From NCBI GenBank assembly GCA_016987375.1, contig PJRA01000443.1, forward strand, positions 504,712 through 568,711: DNA of 64,000 nt, given 5' to 3'. Under the pieces are notes generated by a model. It searched no databases. It had not been told where the DNA came from and saw only the letters and a program-made list of their open reading frames with translations. Origin of the DNA: Brachionus koreanus. Its lineage: Eukaryota > Rotifera > Eurotatoria > Ploima > Brachionidae. Numbering within the stretch: position 1 is the stretch's first letter; every line of letters begins with the position of its first letter. The position numbers and the translations under genes were made by a program. This document shows, piece after piece, positions 1 through 11,264 of the stretch.

Positions 1-300
1 CTTTTAAATCATATTTGGTTCATCATTTTTTTTCTAAATGAAAATTAGGACAACCATTTTTGGCCACCCGTTACAAAAACTATGATTTCAAATATTTAAG
101 TATAATTGCAAAAAATGCAATATTAAGTTAATTAATGTATATAATAAAAATAAAATAAGTTTAGTTGTAACATATTTTTAAAATTAGAAATGAAATATAC
201 ATTTATATAAAAATTTAACAAAATTAGCCAAGTGTAATCATAATGTAAACATCATTAAAAAAAAAACAAAAAGGAAAAGTGAGATTTATTATTAGATAAA
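1..300. other. A+T-rich sequence, nothing recognised
   Basis: Low-complexity A/T-rich DNA with no open frame of note on either strand and no RNA gene that I can see. Confidence 0.6.
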
Positions 301-318
301 AGAGACTATAATTGTAGT

Positions 319-620
319 TTATTCACCATTTGAAGATAATTTTAAACTTCTTCTTGCCTCTGCGCAAATTTGCCCAAGTGTACTCCTAACTAAACTTGAA
401 GTTAAGTTTGGTCTCTTTTCTGAGATAAAATCTGTTGCAGCAAGAATATTATCATTTTTTTTGGATCCCGTATGTCAGAAACGGTTTAACGTATGTCTTG
501 TAAAGATGAGCCTTGGTATACGAATGCTTTGGTTATGTCAAGTGTCTTAAGCGTTGATTCTGCATTAATCACTAGGTATTTCCTTCTGTTTGACACTAGA
601 AGCACCAAGCATTTTTCCAT
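319..620 (-). pseudogene. broken coding remnant, family not recognised
   Basis: On the minus strand an ATG at 620 opens 44 codons (ending SSLQDIR) that stop at TAA 486-488. Coding-like sequence resumes directly after it (TVSDIRDPKK). It needs a one-base shift in the run of eight T at 455-462 to continue into NDNILAATDFISEKRPN and on to a stop at 319-321. Composition is richer and less repetitive than the flanks, and the two halves read as one protein broken by a stop and a frameshift. I do not recognise the family. It may be part of a transposable element, because a LINE fragment lies 700 bp away on the same strand. Confidence 0.3.
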
Positions 621-1391
621 GTTTTTTAATTCAAAAATATTGTATAAAAAAAACTTTAATAATTTTATAAATTAACATCATTTTTTAAAGAAAATTTTTA
701 AATCTACTTAATTCAAAAAAACGATATTTTTATTTGAAAAATCTATTCAAACGTACGAGGTAGTGGTGTCCACTGACTGACTGATTATATAGTTTTGTGA
801 TGGTATGGACTGATTTGCACAATCATATGCTCACCGCTCATTATCCAATCTTCGGATTGTTTTAAGGCTCGGCCTTTTTCAACCCGTTATTGCTTGATTC
901 TTTATTATTTGTTGATGAGTTTTGCTCATTGTTTTTGTTTTTTTGGTTGCTTAATTTGATTGTTAGGTAATTTTTCTTATTGTTGATTGTTGTTTATTTG
1001 CAAATTTGTGTTCTTGTTTGTTAATTGAACTAAATGTCTAATTGGCCTGCAAAATCAGTTAGTTTTTGCCAATTGGAGTGGTGTCCACCACAGATGCTTA
1101 TTTATATATTTATTGTTTATGTGAGAGTCAAGTTATTTATGACATCTATTTATTTTACTTTGTACTAATTTATTCTGCATGTGCTCGGTCACACTACCAG
1201 CATATGACAGTCAGGCGGCGTGACAAGAGTATATATATATATATATATTGGGGGACGCTAAATGGAAAGAAGGTTTTTAAAAAGCCGAAATAAAGATTTT
1301 GAAAGAAAAGAAGTTATTCTTCCTTTTGACCTAGCGAACAATTTCACACGAGGTTTTTAAAAATTTTTTCAATTTGTGCTTCTAGTGTTAA
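590..1391. repeat. possible inverted-repeat element, about 0.8 kb
   Basis: The 16 bases at 590-605 (TTGACACTAGAAGCAC) are repeated in inverted orientation at 1376-1391 (GTGCTTCTAGTGTTAA) with one mismatch. The interior is less A+T-rich than the surroundings and carries a (TA)n run near 1228-1248 and two copies of a GTGGTGTCCAC motif near 764 and 1078. The right-hand repeat overlaps a LINE reading frame, so the inverted repeat could have another origin than a transposon end. Confidence 0.3.
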
Positions 1392-1451
1392 GTGTTTTTT
1401 GTCACTTAGGTCATACGGCAACTCAAACCCTAGATAACGTATGTGGTTCAC
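1344..1451 (-). mobile_element. fragment of non-LTR retrotransposon reverse transcriptase
   Basis: The minus strand encodes an open stretch with the block IRYLGFELPYDLSDKKHL, which resembles the segment just after the palm of LINE reverse transcriptases (the YLG block). It is followed by a stop at 1344-1346. No catalytic motif lies in this fragment. It is read as a truncated relic. Confidence 0.4.
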
Positions 1452-2086
1452 TCTTTAAATCTTATCCCACTTAATCTTAATGTGTTACTAAAGTCTGCCT
1501 AATTCATCAACCTAAACTCCACGATCATGCTATTGTGCTTTCCATAAATAATAATCTATTGACCGATATTAACAAAATTAGCTGCTAATGTTCCTTATTA
1601 CTATTTATTAGTTATTTTTCATTTTAAATCAAAGCTATAATCTATTGAATAATACACTTTCTAAATTAAAAAACTCTTGTGCATTTATTTTTCTATCAAA
1701 GACCCGCTTTTACGGCATGACGACATAAGACATTTACTTTTAAATTTTAAAATAATTTATTTGGCTTTTTGAATATTAACAAGTATCCATACAATTGAAT
1801 TTATAATGTATCTCGGATTGCATATTAGAGACATTTAGAAAAAAAAACTATAAATTTATCTAAAACTAATTAATAAAAAAAATTTTCAAGATTGACACTG
1901 ATAAAAAATGAATTTCTTATTTAAGAACAAAGAATTCAAAGTATAATTTTCCATGAGATGTTTGAAAAAATGTGAGTAAAAACAAATTTATTTATCACAT
2001 GATTATTTAAATTTTTTATAATAAATTAGAATTTTTAATTTAAATAAAATACTATAAAAAAAAAATATAAACAAAAAAATTCTCTA
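1452..2086. other. A+T-rich spacer upstream of the VPS9 gene
   Basis: No open frame or RNA gene is evident. The last 100 bases are almost pure A/T and probably hold the promoter and leader of the gene that starts at 2087. Confidence 0.5.
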
Positions 2087-3487
2087 ATGGACTTGATCGA
2101 CAACGAATATGATGTTTATAATTATGACAGATGCTTTTTCTTTAGTCTATTGGAATCTAAATTTCAGTCAAAATTTCAGCTTATACAAGAAAACAAAGGC
2201 TTGATTGTATGTCCATTAGAAGTGCTAGCTGAGTCTCGGGAGCAAACAAATCACAATGAACTAATTGAACGGCATCTTTTTCTACCATCACCCTATCTAA
2301 AAAATCATTTCATTCCCCTTTCGGATCCGTTGACAATCACCCCAAGCTTCTACTTAACAATTAATGACATGGATCCACCGAGTATAATAATTTTTTTAAA
2401 TGGACTCAAAGTTTGTCAATATTTGAAACCCTTGAGCATTCAGGAAGGCTACAATGATCAAAATGATACATATAAAATTTTAATTGTAAATAAAGAAATT
2501 AATTTTAAATTGGAAAATGAGGTTGAAAATTTTCGCCGTCATTCCAAGCTTGCCAGTTTAGACAAAGGCATTCTTCAGGTCGCATCTATTAGCGATGTTA
2601 GCACATTTGCTCAATGCATCGATTTTATGCACAATGCTGTTTGTCTTCTAAACGAATATTCACCATATACAGGCATGAACAGAATAATAAGAAAATGCAT
2701 TGGTGACGATTATTTGGAAGAAATAGATCTATTTAAAAAAACTTATATAATTCTCGATAGTCATTTGGAAGAGTGTGTAATTAGTATAAAGAAAATATAT
2801 GAAAAATATTTATATTTATTTTTTAAATCAGTTGAATTGGAGCAAAGATTTAAAGCAAATATGCAGAATTGTCAGCAAATAGATCTGGTTATTTTAGTAT
2901 CGTGTGAAGTATGCATTATTGGATGTCTATTTAGTAAGCTTTGGCCGTGCATCACACGACTGAACTGTGAGCGCGACAACGAACTGCAAAACAAATTTCG
3001 CATTCTGAGAACAAAGCTATGTCTAGAAGAGTTCGACAGAAGCCAAAAATGGATGTTTTTATGCATGGATTTTTTTCAAATTGATAAAGAATTTTTTGAA
3101 ATAAATTTTAAATCTGTGCTCAAAGAAATAAAAAAAATAGCCTATTTGAACAACCCGTTTGAGAGACAGCAATGTTTACGCTCAAGTGTAGATTTGTTGG
3201 CTAATGAAATGACCATGCTCAGCATGAGACATGCTAAAAATAATTTTGTTCTCACAAGCGAAATTTTGATACCTTTGTTGGCCTTTATTTTGTTATTATC
3301 AGATATTAAGTGTTTTAAATCAATTGTTTATTTTATAGATAAATTTAATTTTATTCTAGAGACAAAAGATTCGGGTCTACTCGACAAATTCAAGTGCCAC
3401 AAATCGTTCTCTGTTACCTATTTAGACGAACTAGCTTATTTCACAACCACTTTCAAAGCGGCTCTGAGCTTAATCGAAAATAATTAA
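2087..3487 (+). CDS. VPS9-domain Rab GEF, VARP/ANKRD27-like, without ankyrin repeats
   Basis: A 466-residue protein in one exon. Its start and the spacing of its blocks follow the N-terminal half of vertebrate ANKRD27 (VARP), a Rab21 exchange factor and Rab32/38 effector in endosomal traffic. Residues about 1-70 match the VARP N-terminus. A central helical part contains NNPFERQQCLRSSVDLL, the counterpart of the segment before the VPS9 core. The final 100 residues carry the VPS9 pattern (TSEILIPLLAFILLLSD, then YLDELAYFTTTFKAALSLIE). Human VARP continues for hundreds of residues with ankyrin repeats; here a TAA ends the frame right after the VPS9 domain. No further exon with ankyrin repeats is visible downstream to 5548. 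VPS9 family membership is good; VARP orthology is inference. Intronless structure could mean a retrocopy or a lineage truncation. Confidence 0.72.
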   Translation: MDLIDNEYDVYNYDRCFFFSLLESKFQSKFQLIQENKGLIVCPLEVLAESREQTNHNELIERHLFLPSPYLKNHFIPLSDPLTITPSFYLTINDMDPPSIIIFLNGLKVCQYLKPLSIQEGYNDQNDTYKILIVNKEINFKLENEVENFRRHSKLASLDKGILQVASISDVSTFAQCIDFMHNAVCLLNEYSPYTGMNRIIRKCIGDDYLEEIDLFKKTYIILDSHLEECVISIKKIYEKYLYLFFKSVELEQRFKANMQNCQQIDLVILVSCEVCIIGCLFSKLWPCITRLNCERDNELQNKFRILRTKLCLEEFDRSQKWMFLCMDFFQIDKEFFEINFKSVLKEIKKIAYLNNPFERQQCLRSSVDLLANEMTMLSMRHAKNNFVLTSEILIPLLAFILLLSDIKCFKSIVYFIDKFNFILETKDSGLLDKFKCHKSFSVTYLDELAYFTTTFKAALSLIENN

Positions 3488-4260
3488 ATTTTTGTTTCTT
3501 TCAAAAATCTTAGTTGAACAGAATGCTTTAATCTCATTTTAAATAATTAAAATTTAAATCGCTTTGACTTTGAGAATTATTTTAGTTTTAAATTAAAGTC
3601 TATTGAATTAGTTGTTTAAAATTTAAATTATTTATTTACAAACAAAAAAAAAATGTTTTTTTCAGAAATATTCGTTGAAGAGAAAACTAATTAATGTCAA
3701 ATTTACATCTTCGTTTTATTATTAATTTTTTTTTCACTTTTAATATGCAAAATAAAATTCAATTTTTTTAAAATTTTTTTCAAAATTCTTTTTTTGAAAA
3801 TTTCTTAATTTTTATGAAGAATTCGAAATGTTAAATGCGTTGACATAATTTAGAAAATGTGAGTTCGTTAGGTCTGGCCAGAACACATATTCTTCACCAG
3901 AATGGTGCTAATCCCTGATAAACAATGCCAATCCCTTAAATTTAAGACCAATCCAAAAATATGAATCTGAAGCAGATAACCTAGAAAGTCTTCCGGTAAT
4001 CAAAAAAAAAAAATTGGATAATTGCAGATACTTTCGAGAATGCAAACCAAGTTAGTGAATGATTGAAAGAAAATACAATATGGTCATATAAGAGGCCATA
4101 CGAAACAGAAGCTGTAACAAAAGAAGAGTACCGTTGTAACGGGTGAGGTATAAGTAAATGGACAAAAGTTAAGCTTACTTTCCCGATTAGGAAAATGATC
4201 AGATAATCTAATATATATATGTATTTAAACTACTAACCATTAGTTATAATATTGAAATTT
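3488..4260. other. spacer, no gene seen
   Basis: A/T-rich DNA with no convincing frame. Around 3860-4160 the composition is more balanced and may be eroded repeat. Confidence 0.5.
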
Positions 4261-4289
4261 TTTTTTTTTAAATTGCCACTGTCTGTGAC

Positions 4290-4860
4290 TGAACGAGAGA
4301 ATTTTCGAAAAGCAGTCAAAAATTATGATTTCACAAATGAAAAAATCTGGCCTTTTCGCGCACTTTACAAAGCAAAGAATTGCTCGAAGTACCATATGTA
4401 ATGCAATCAACCGTATTCAAAATGGAGGGCCGACAAAAGACAATAAGAAAACGGGTCGTCTTACTATTTTGGACGACGAAAAATACTCAAAATCCACTAA
4501 TAACTTCAAAAGTTATACTAGCAAGATTGGCCGTATTGACTAAATCAAATAAAGAAATCAACGTTCCTACTGATAAACAGTTATTCAATTACCTACAATC
4601 AAAAGAAAGGTTCGAATAAAATAAATTTCGCACAATTAAATGAGTGGTGCCAAACAAAAATGTTCCAAAAGACAAAAACCAACCATTTGTTGTAAGCTAT
4701 CAAATAAAAAATTGATGATCATGAAGAAAATATAATTCAATTTCAATTTTATACAATATTTAAAAAAACAAGGTGCTTCAACACTAATGCTAATGAATCA
4801 TATTGGAAAAAATAAGACGAAGACCGAATAAATCTGCTATATAGTTATTTCATTTTATCT
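4290..4860 (+). pseudogene. dead Tc1/mariner-type transposase relic
   Basis: The frame at 4325-4543 encodes a helix-turn-helix segment (TKQRIARSTICNAINRIQNGG then KKTGRLTILDD) of the kind at the N-terminus of Tc1/mariner transposases. The coding sense then jumps to another frame (4380-4619), and further scraps (ANESYWKK near 4795) lie downstream between stops. No DDE catalytic triad can be assembled. It is a decayed element with frameshifts; family assignment rests on the HTH pattern only. Confidence 0.5.
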
Positions 4861-5548
4861 TCTTAATTTTACTCAAAAATTTCATTGTGCTTTGTTTATA
4901 AATTTCTCTAATATTTTACTTTATTCAAAATTTAATTTTTTTAATAGATTTATAAAAAAAAATTATTTATTTCATTTAAAAATAAATAAAAATTAAGATA
5001 AAAATTGTTATCGCTTAAGTCATTTCGTAGCCCTAATTTGGAAATTTTAGAGGCCAAAAATAATTAATTGCTGAGTCCAAAGTAGTAATTATACATCTAA
5101 CAATTAAATAATTTTTGAGCCCATTTAAATTTTTTCCATTTTAAAAGTTAAACTAAATGATTAATGTTTAAAAAAATATTGTATTTCTTATACTTTTAGA
5201 TAGATATGAAGTTTAAAAAATAAAAATTTAATTTCTTCTTTAATTATAACTGAATCTTTAAGTCATAATTTCAAAATAATGAAATAGTCTTGTTAAACCT
5301 TTAGGTTTATTTAACCAAGTTCAAGTTTTTATCTCCATTTGCTTTAAGTCTTCATTACACCTTCATAAATTTAAACTATCAAAATTTCCCAATATCTCGC
5401 ATTCAATGCATTATTTTGATTCATTAACTTCTATTCTAAATTTTTTTTTTAAACTGCCAAAAAGAAACAATTTAAACTAATTCTTACTAAATTAAAATTT
5501 TAATCAAAAAATTTATTAAATCAAAACAATAAAACCAAAACAGAAGAA
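4861..5548. other. spacer between relic and NSUN2 3' end
   Basis: A/T-rich, nothing recognised. It should contain the 3' UTR and polyadenylation signal of the minus-strand gene ending at 5549. Confidence 0.5.
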
Positions 5549-8500
5549 CTATTCATTCATCGGCTCATCAATTTTTTGTTCTTGTTGGTCATTAGTGACT
5601 AAATCTTGATCTTCATTTTTATTTGCTTCCAATTGTCTCAATTTTTCCTGATATTGAGCGTTTGTTTTCAAACTTTTTTCTGAATTCATTCTATCCTCTT
5701 CTTTAATTTTCCTAGTCATCTCATCAATAATGGCTTTGTCAACACTTAAAATTGTCAAGAAAAAATTCCTTGTCGGCACATTAATCAATGGGCGAATTGT
5801 TGCCTTGCCAAGCCAAGCAATGAATGAAATATTTAATTCATCGGCCAAGCTAGCACTAGGCTTTTCCGGCTTGGTAGTCAAAACAAAGCTTCCATACAAG
5901 CCATTACACTGAACTTTAATTTGTTCTTGCACATCATCGGACAACTCGGCCAATGCTGGCATAGATTCGCTTAGTATTTTAACCAAATCTGATCTTTGTT
6001 TTAGTCGAACCAATCGTTTTGTAAAATAATCAATTACTATATCAATGCCCTCTTGAAGAACTCTCAGCTCGCAAGCATTCTGACCTTTGATTTCAGCACG
6101 TGAGAATATCGGCACACCCATGTTAATGAATTTGATTCTATCACCATTACTTTCCGTCATTTGACGTATTTCTTTAGATACAAAATACACATTTTTAATA
6201 TTCTCACCTTTTTTGTTACGAGTAAGCAATTGATTTAGAGGAAAGTCATCACGTATTCCAAAAAATTCCCTTTAAAATTTTAAACAAAATATTTCAAAAT
6301 AATTAATTTGATAAAAAACCTAAGTTGGAAATAAAATATGAATAAAAATTTTGTAAAAAAAATTTTTTTTTTTATCTTTTTTTGTTATTTTGAGATGGCA
6401 TATTGATCGAAAATTTAAAAAAAAATCAAAATTTCTAAATCAATTGGTTTAGTTGCATTGACAATAGTTGAACTGAAACTAAAAGTGAAATCGAAGAGAG
6501 CTAATATAAAGTAATGAAATAAAGAATTGATTAAATTGAAAATCTTTTGATGACCATAAATACCGTATTGTCTTGTTTGATATTACAGTCTCATTATTGA
6601 AAACACGACTTTGGCAAGTCAATAAATACTCTTCCACCCATGTTAGAACATGTTGCCTGCGCCAGAATCGTGTTTTCAATTATGAGACTGTAATATCAAA
6701 CAAGACAATACGCTATATCAAGCCTTTAATTGTTAAATAAAATATTTTCTTTAAATTATGTTTTGAAATGATTAACAGGAATGAATGTTGTAGAAAACAA
6801 CTTCTTAAACAACTAATAAAGGCATTTTAAAAAGAAAAAGAAATGTAAGAAACAAATAGGATTCTGAATGGCATGTGCTAAGAAAATTAAGAATCAAAGC
6901 ATCAGTACAAGTACCTGAACTATCAGTCCAGACAAAACCGTTCGTACCCTTTTTTTTCTTCTTATTCATTTAATCATTTAATTCAATTAAAAATAAAAAG
7001 GTAAAGTAATTCACAAAAATAATAAATGTAAACAACAGTGTTTGTCATCAAATGTGCTATATATATTTTTATTATTATTATTCAATGAACGCCTTGTAGA
7101 CGATGTAAAAATAAAGAAAAAATTAAAATAAAATTAAATTTTTTCTGTCTTTTTCAAGTGTCTATTTCTTCAAGTAGGATTTTGTAAATTCAACTAGCTT
7201 TTTTCTAGTTTTCGTAGTTGCATGTTCAAATTTATTTAAATTTTATTTTTTTCTTATTTTCTCATTTTTTTATGTCTCTAATAATATCAACTTTTAAAAA
7301 GCCAGAATTGGCGTCAATTGAATTAAATTAATAAGATTAATGTGATCTTTGACAATTATCTTTATAACAGTAAATTTATTGACAAAAATTTACCAAATGC
7401 TCATTTGAAAAAAAAACAGTCTAAGCTTGTTAAATGAACGATCCTAAGCAGAAAATTATCTTCTATGTAAAATAAGAAAAAAACTTCATTTCATAGAATT
7501 AAATTAAGAAAAACGACCATCGAAATACCAGAATGTTGAAGAAAAAATTAATTCTATCATATTTTGATATATTGGTGGTGACGGGAGTTAAAATTTTAGT
7601 TAACTAAAAAATAGTTATAAAAATATGTACAAAAAGCATATTCTTTGTACTGGAGCAAATATTAAACAAAATTATTAAAAGAATCATTAATTAAAGCTCA
7701 ATATAAAATAGAGATTTTACTATCAAAATAGAAAACTGATTAACATAATCATACTAATTCCAGATGCATATAAATTGTATTAATATAATAACTAAATCTT
7801 GGACTCAAGTTCGACAGGAACTTGACTTTCTACAACCACATTCAAGAGATGAATACCAGGACTGATCGCAGGATCAACATGATGCGATCTATAAGGGGCA
7901 AGAACTGGGGAGCTTCACCAAAACTCCTTTTAACAACCTACAAGGCACTCATTAGACCAATAATTGAGTACATACCATTCATCAAATACAGTGCATCAGA
8001 AACAAGCATGATGTCGCTTGAAAAACAACAACGAAAAGCAGTCAAAATAGCATATAGACTGCCAAATTCAACCACAACAAAGGATTGCTACAAGCTCGCA
8101 AAAATCGACAATATCAAAGATCGCTACGAGTTGCTTTTCAGTTATTGTCTAGTAAACTAGCAGTCCACTGGGAAAGTCAACTAAATCTTGAAAAAAGTTC
8201 ATTGGTAAAAGTTTCATTGGTTCAAGTCTCCAATGAACTTTTTTCAAGATTTAGTTGACTCTCCCAGTGGACTGCTTGTTTGCTAGACAATAACTTGTAC
8301 GGACACTTGTTTTATAATTTTTACTCTAATGAAAAAAAGAATTTTGATATTCAAAGTCATTTAAAAAAAATTAAATCTTGGTTAACTAAAATTTAGTTGA
8401 CTAAACACTAAATTAGTTAAGTTAAGATCCATCACTATATCTCTAATCAATAGTAATCTATGTTAAATATAGAAAAATTAAATTTTTAATTAAACTAGAA

Positions 8501-10086
8501 TATTATTTTACATCAATACATTTGTGAAAGCTAACTTGACACAAAAAAAATATATTTTACTTGACTTTAGGCCAGTCTTCTTGTAAAAATTGACTTGATG
8601 AATCCATAAATTGAAACGGATTTTCTTCATAGACATGTTTAAGTTTTTTAGCCGGTGGAGCTTTCATTGTTCGACTAGTGTCGGCGTCAGGTGGATTACT
8701 TTCCTGAGTATCGTTTCCTGTAGACAAAAACTCTTGGTCCAAGTCGACTTGTTTAACAATAGGCAATTTTCTTATTAAAGTAATAAAAAAACCGCCAGTG
8801 TCTTGATGATGCGGTAGAACTCGAATACATCTATCCAAGTGTAGTTCCTTTGCCACTGACTCCTCGGGCGGAAACATGTGCGGTCTTAATAAATGAGAGT
8901 ATTGTTTGTGTTCTTCAATTTGTCTAAAATTTTCGAAAATTTCTCCTTTCTTTCCCATAATATTCCATTTTAACAAACCATTAACAGTCTTCAGAGCTGG
9001 TAGTTTATCGCGTGCATCGACTATTTCAATTTCACCTTTAAACAACTCAAGCAAATTATGGACAACAGATTCGTTTTCAACTGGATTTAGAGAGCATGTG
9101 CTATAGACCATTAGACCACCGGGTTTTAGTAGCTCGACAGCTCGTTTGGCAATTCGAAACTGTATACCATGTAAATTGCAAGCATGGGCAAAGTTCCATT
9201 TAGTCCAAATATCGACATTTTTGCGGAATGTTCCATCACCAGAGCAAGGTACGTCTGCTAGTATTCTGTCATACATGACACTTTTATTTGCATTTTCATC
9301 CAAATCGATTCTAAAATTTGGCAATGAACTGGAATCATGATTTATAATCATAAAATTTGGACTCTCTAGTCTTTTAAGTTGATGCATTAGTAAATAGCAT
9401 CGGCTGTTTTCTAAATCATTTGCAACAACAAGCCCGTTGGGCACTGTATTGGTTTTGTCTTGGTGCACAAATTCGATCAATTGAGCTGTTTTAGAGCCTG
9501 GTGCAGCACACATGTCCAATACTTTGTGATCAGGTTTTACATCCAACAACAATGGAGGTATCATGCTGACTGCTTCTTGGCGACTTAGATTTCCATTGTC
9601 TGTCTGATTTATCAGAAATTGTTTGAATTCGGCAAAATGTTTGTTTTTGCGAACATCTTGTCGAGACAAATTGACCTGCCAAGCAAGCTCGTTTGGATAC
9701 CATTCTAAACATTTGTAAATTTGAGATTGACTCTCTTGGCCAAGCTGATTAAGAATAAGAGAAGCGCCTTTTTTAGCTGCTGCCTCTAAAACTTCTTCTT
9801 TGTTTTCAGTTGTTACTTCGTCCAAGTATTTAAAGTGTTTTTCTTTAATTATCCGAAGTGTTTCCGAAGCATAGCTTTTGAATGCAGTTATGCGAAAAGT
9901 GAGTGGCAGTGGCTGTTTTAAAGTGTCAATGAATTGATCGAATTCAGATTCAGGCATCAAATTAAGCTGTTTATAGTAGGATTCAAACATGGAATTTTGT
10001 TTTACGATGGTTTCGTAGGAGCCTTTTTTATTGCCGGACTCACCTTGTTCGGTGTTCTTGTTCCTTCTATTTCGTTGACGGCCCAT
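5549..10086 (-). CDS. NSUN2: tRNA (cytosine-5) methyltransferase NSUN2
   Basis: Two exons: 10086-8561 and 6269-5549, joined in phase with a GT-AG intron of 2291 bp. The product is about 748 residues, close to human NSUN2 (767). It methylates cytosine C5 in tRNAs and other RNAs using S-adenosylmethionine. Visible motifs are the SAM site DMCAAPGSKTAQ, the motif IV cysteine in DVPCSGDGT, the motif VI cysteine in STCSLNPVENE, LPHHQDTGGFF, and the C-terminal KNVYFVSKEIR block. Exon 2 restores the expected FPLNQLLTRNKKG joint. I chose the Met at 10086 (MGRQRNRR), which matches the family start. An upstream in-frame Met at 10140 adds only lysine-rich sequence from a poly(T) tract. The long intron contains LINE sequence and two hairpins. 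Confidence 0.93.
6565..6711. repeat. hairpin-forming inverted repeat in NSUN2 intron
   Basis: The 44 bases at 6565-6608 are repeated almost perfectly in inverted orientation at 6668-6711, separated by about 60 bases. The arm begins GTATTGTCTTGTTTGATATT. It may be a miniature inverted-repeat element or an inverted duplication. Confidence 0.75.
7822..8160 (+). mobile_element. LINE reverse-transcriptase C-terminal fragment in NSUN2 intron
   Basis: A 112-codon frame antisense to NSUN2 matches the region after the RT palm of jockey/CR1-type non-LTR retrotransposons: RSIRGKNWGASPKLLLTTY, then ALIRPIIEYIPFIKY and SLEKQQRKAVKIAY. The catalytic palm is absent, so this is a 5'-truncated or rearranged copy. 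It runs straight into the inverted repeat at 8141-8294. Confidence 0.8.
8141..8294. repeat. 65-bp inverted repeat with a short loop
   Basis: Bases 8141-8205 and 8230-8294 are near-perfect reverse complements, separated by about 24 bases. The left arm includes the last codons of the LINE fragment, so the 3' end of the element is present as an inverted duplicate. A transcript through either strand would fold into a long hairpin. Confidence 0.8.
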
Positions 10087-10140
10087 TACTTTAATTTTTC
10101 TATATTTGTTTTTTTTTTTTAATTTTTTTCTTAATTTCAA

Positions 10141-11264
10141 ATTATTTCAAAATATTCAACACATGGTTTTAGAAGATTAAAATTGCAAAAGTTAAAATTA
10201 ACTTAACAAAATGTTAAGTTAATTTTGTTTGATTAAAAGTTTATTTAAAAAAATTTTACTCGAAAATCATTCACAAAAAATTACTCTCACTCCTTTTTGC
10301 TGATGACTTGATTACTTTCTTTATATTTAAAAAGACAGAAAATTTGTCAAAATAAATGAAGTCTTACAATTTTCTCTAAAAATAAAAGATTTAATAATAT
10401 CTTTAGGCTTCAGTTATTTAACTAATCTATTTCCTATTCTAAAACAAATAAATTTCTGACTTTGATGAAAATCTTTGCTTTGATAAACAAATAAAAGAAA
10501 TAAATGCTAAATGCATGAATAGTCTCAAAATAATAAAAATACTGCTTTAAGATACATTCTAAAACTTCCTCTCAAAACCCCCACTGAATCATTATTCTAT
10601 GTAACATTTGCTCTTAACAAATTAACCAATTTTACGCAAGAAGAAGAGCCAGAAATAAAAAGCTAGATTTTTGATATGTTATATATTTTTTGATAAGGAA
10701 TAAGTAAATTTTAGTCCGATCCTCAAAATCGATAGCCATTCGAAAATTTTAAAGAAATACTCATTTTTTGGTGTTTTTAGTAAATTTAAAATTACTCTAA
10801 AGCAATAAGGGATAAATGAATACTTTTTTTTTTCATCTTTTAGAGGAGAGAATTTTGTACAAGATCAAAATTTATTTAGCCAAAATAAATCATTAAAACT
10901 TTCAAAATAAATAAAAAATCAAAAAGAGAGGTTTTGGGTATGTTGTCTTATAAGCTCAATAACTCAATAACAGTAATGGATAGAAAAACTCTTTATATAT
11001 AGTTTTGTTCAAAATCGTCTTAGCTATCGTTTGATATATAGAACATGGTTATAAAGCTTTAAATAACAAATTTGATTCAACAAACCATTATCCTTTGAAT
11101 TGTTTAAAAGTCATATGATTAAGTTATAGCCATGACAAAAATTTAATGTTTAAATTTTTACCAATATTTATTTAAATAATAATTAATTACAAATTTTAAT
11201 CAAAATAATTATCATAGTACTAATAATTAAGTCAATTTAAAGTGTACACTTTAGGCTTAATTGA
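10141..11264. other. spacer between NSUN2 and UPF0598 copy A
   Basis: A/T-rich DNA of 1.1 kb. It must contain the NSUN2 promoter (minus strand) and the 3' end of the next minus-strand gene. No frame or RNA is recognised. Confidence 0.5.

Noticed and set aside
8906..9712. Several 60-66 codon frames antisense or out of frame within NSUN2 exon 1
   Set aside because: They are shadows of the strongly conserved NSUN2 frame and match no family.
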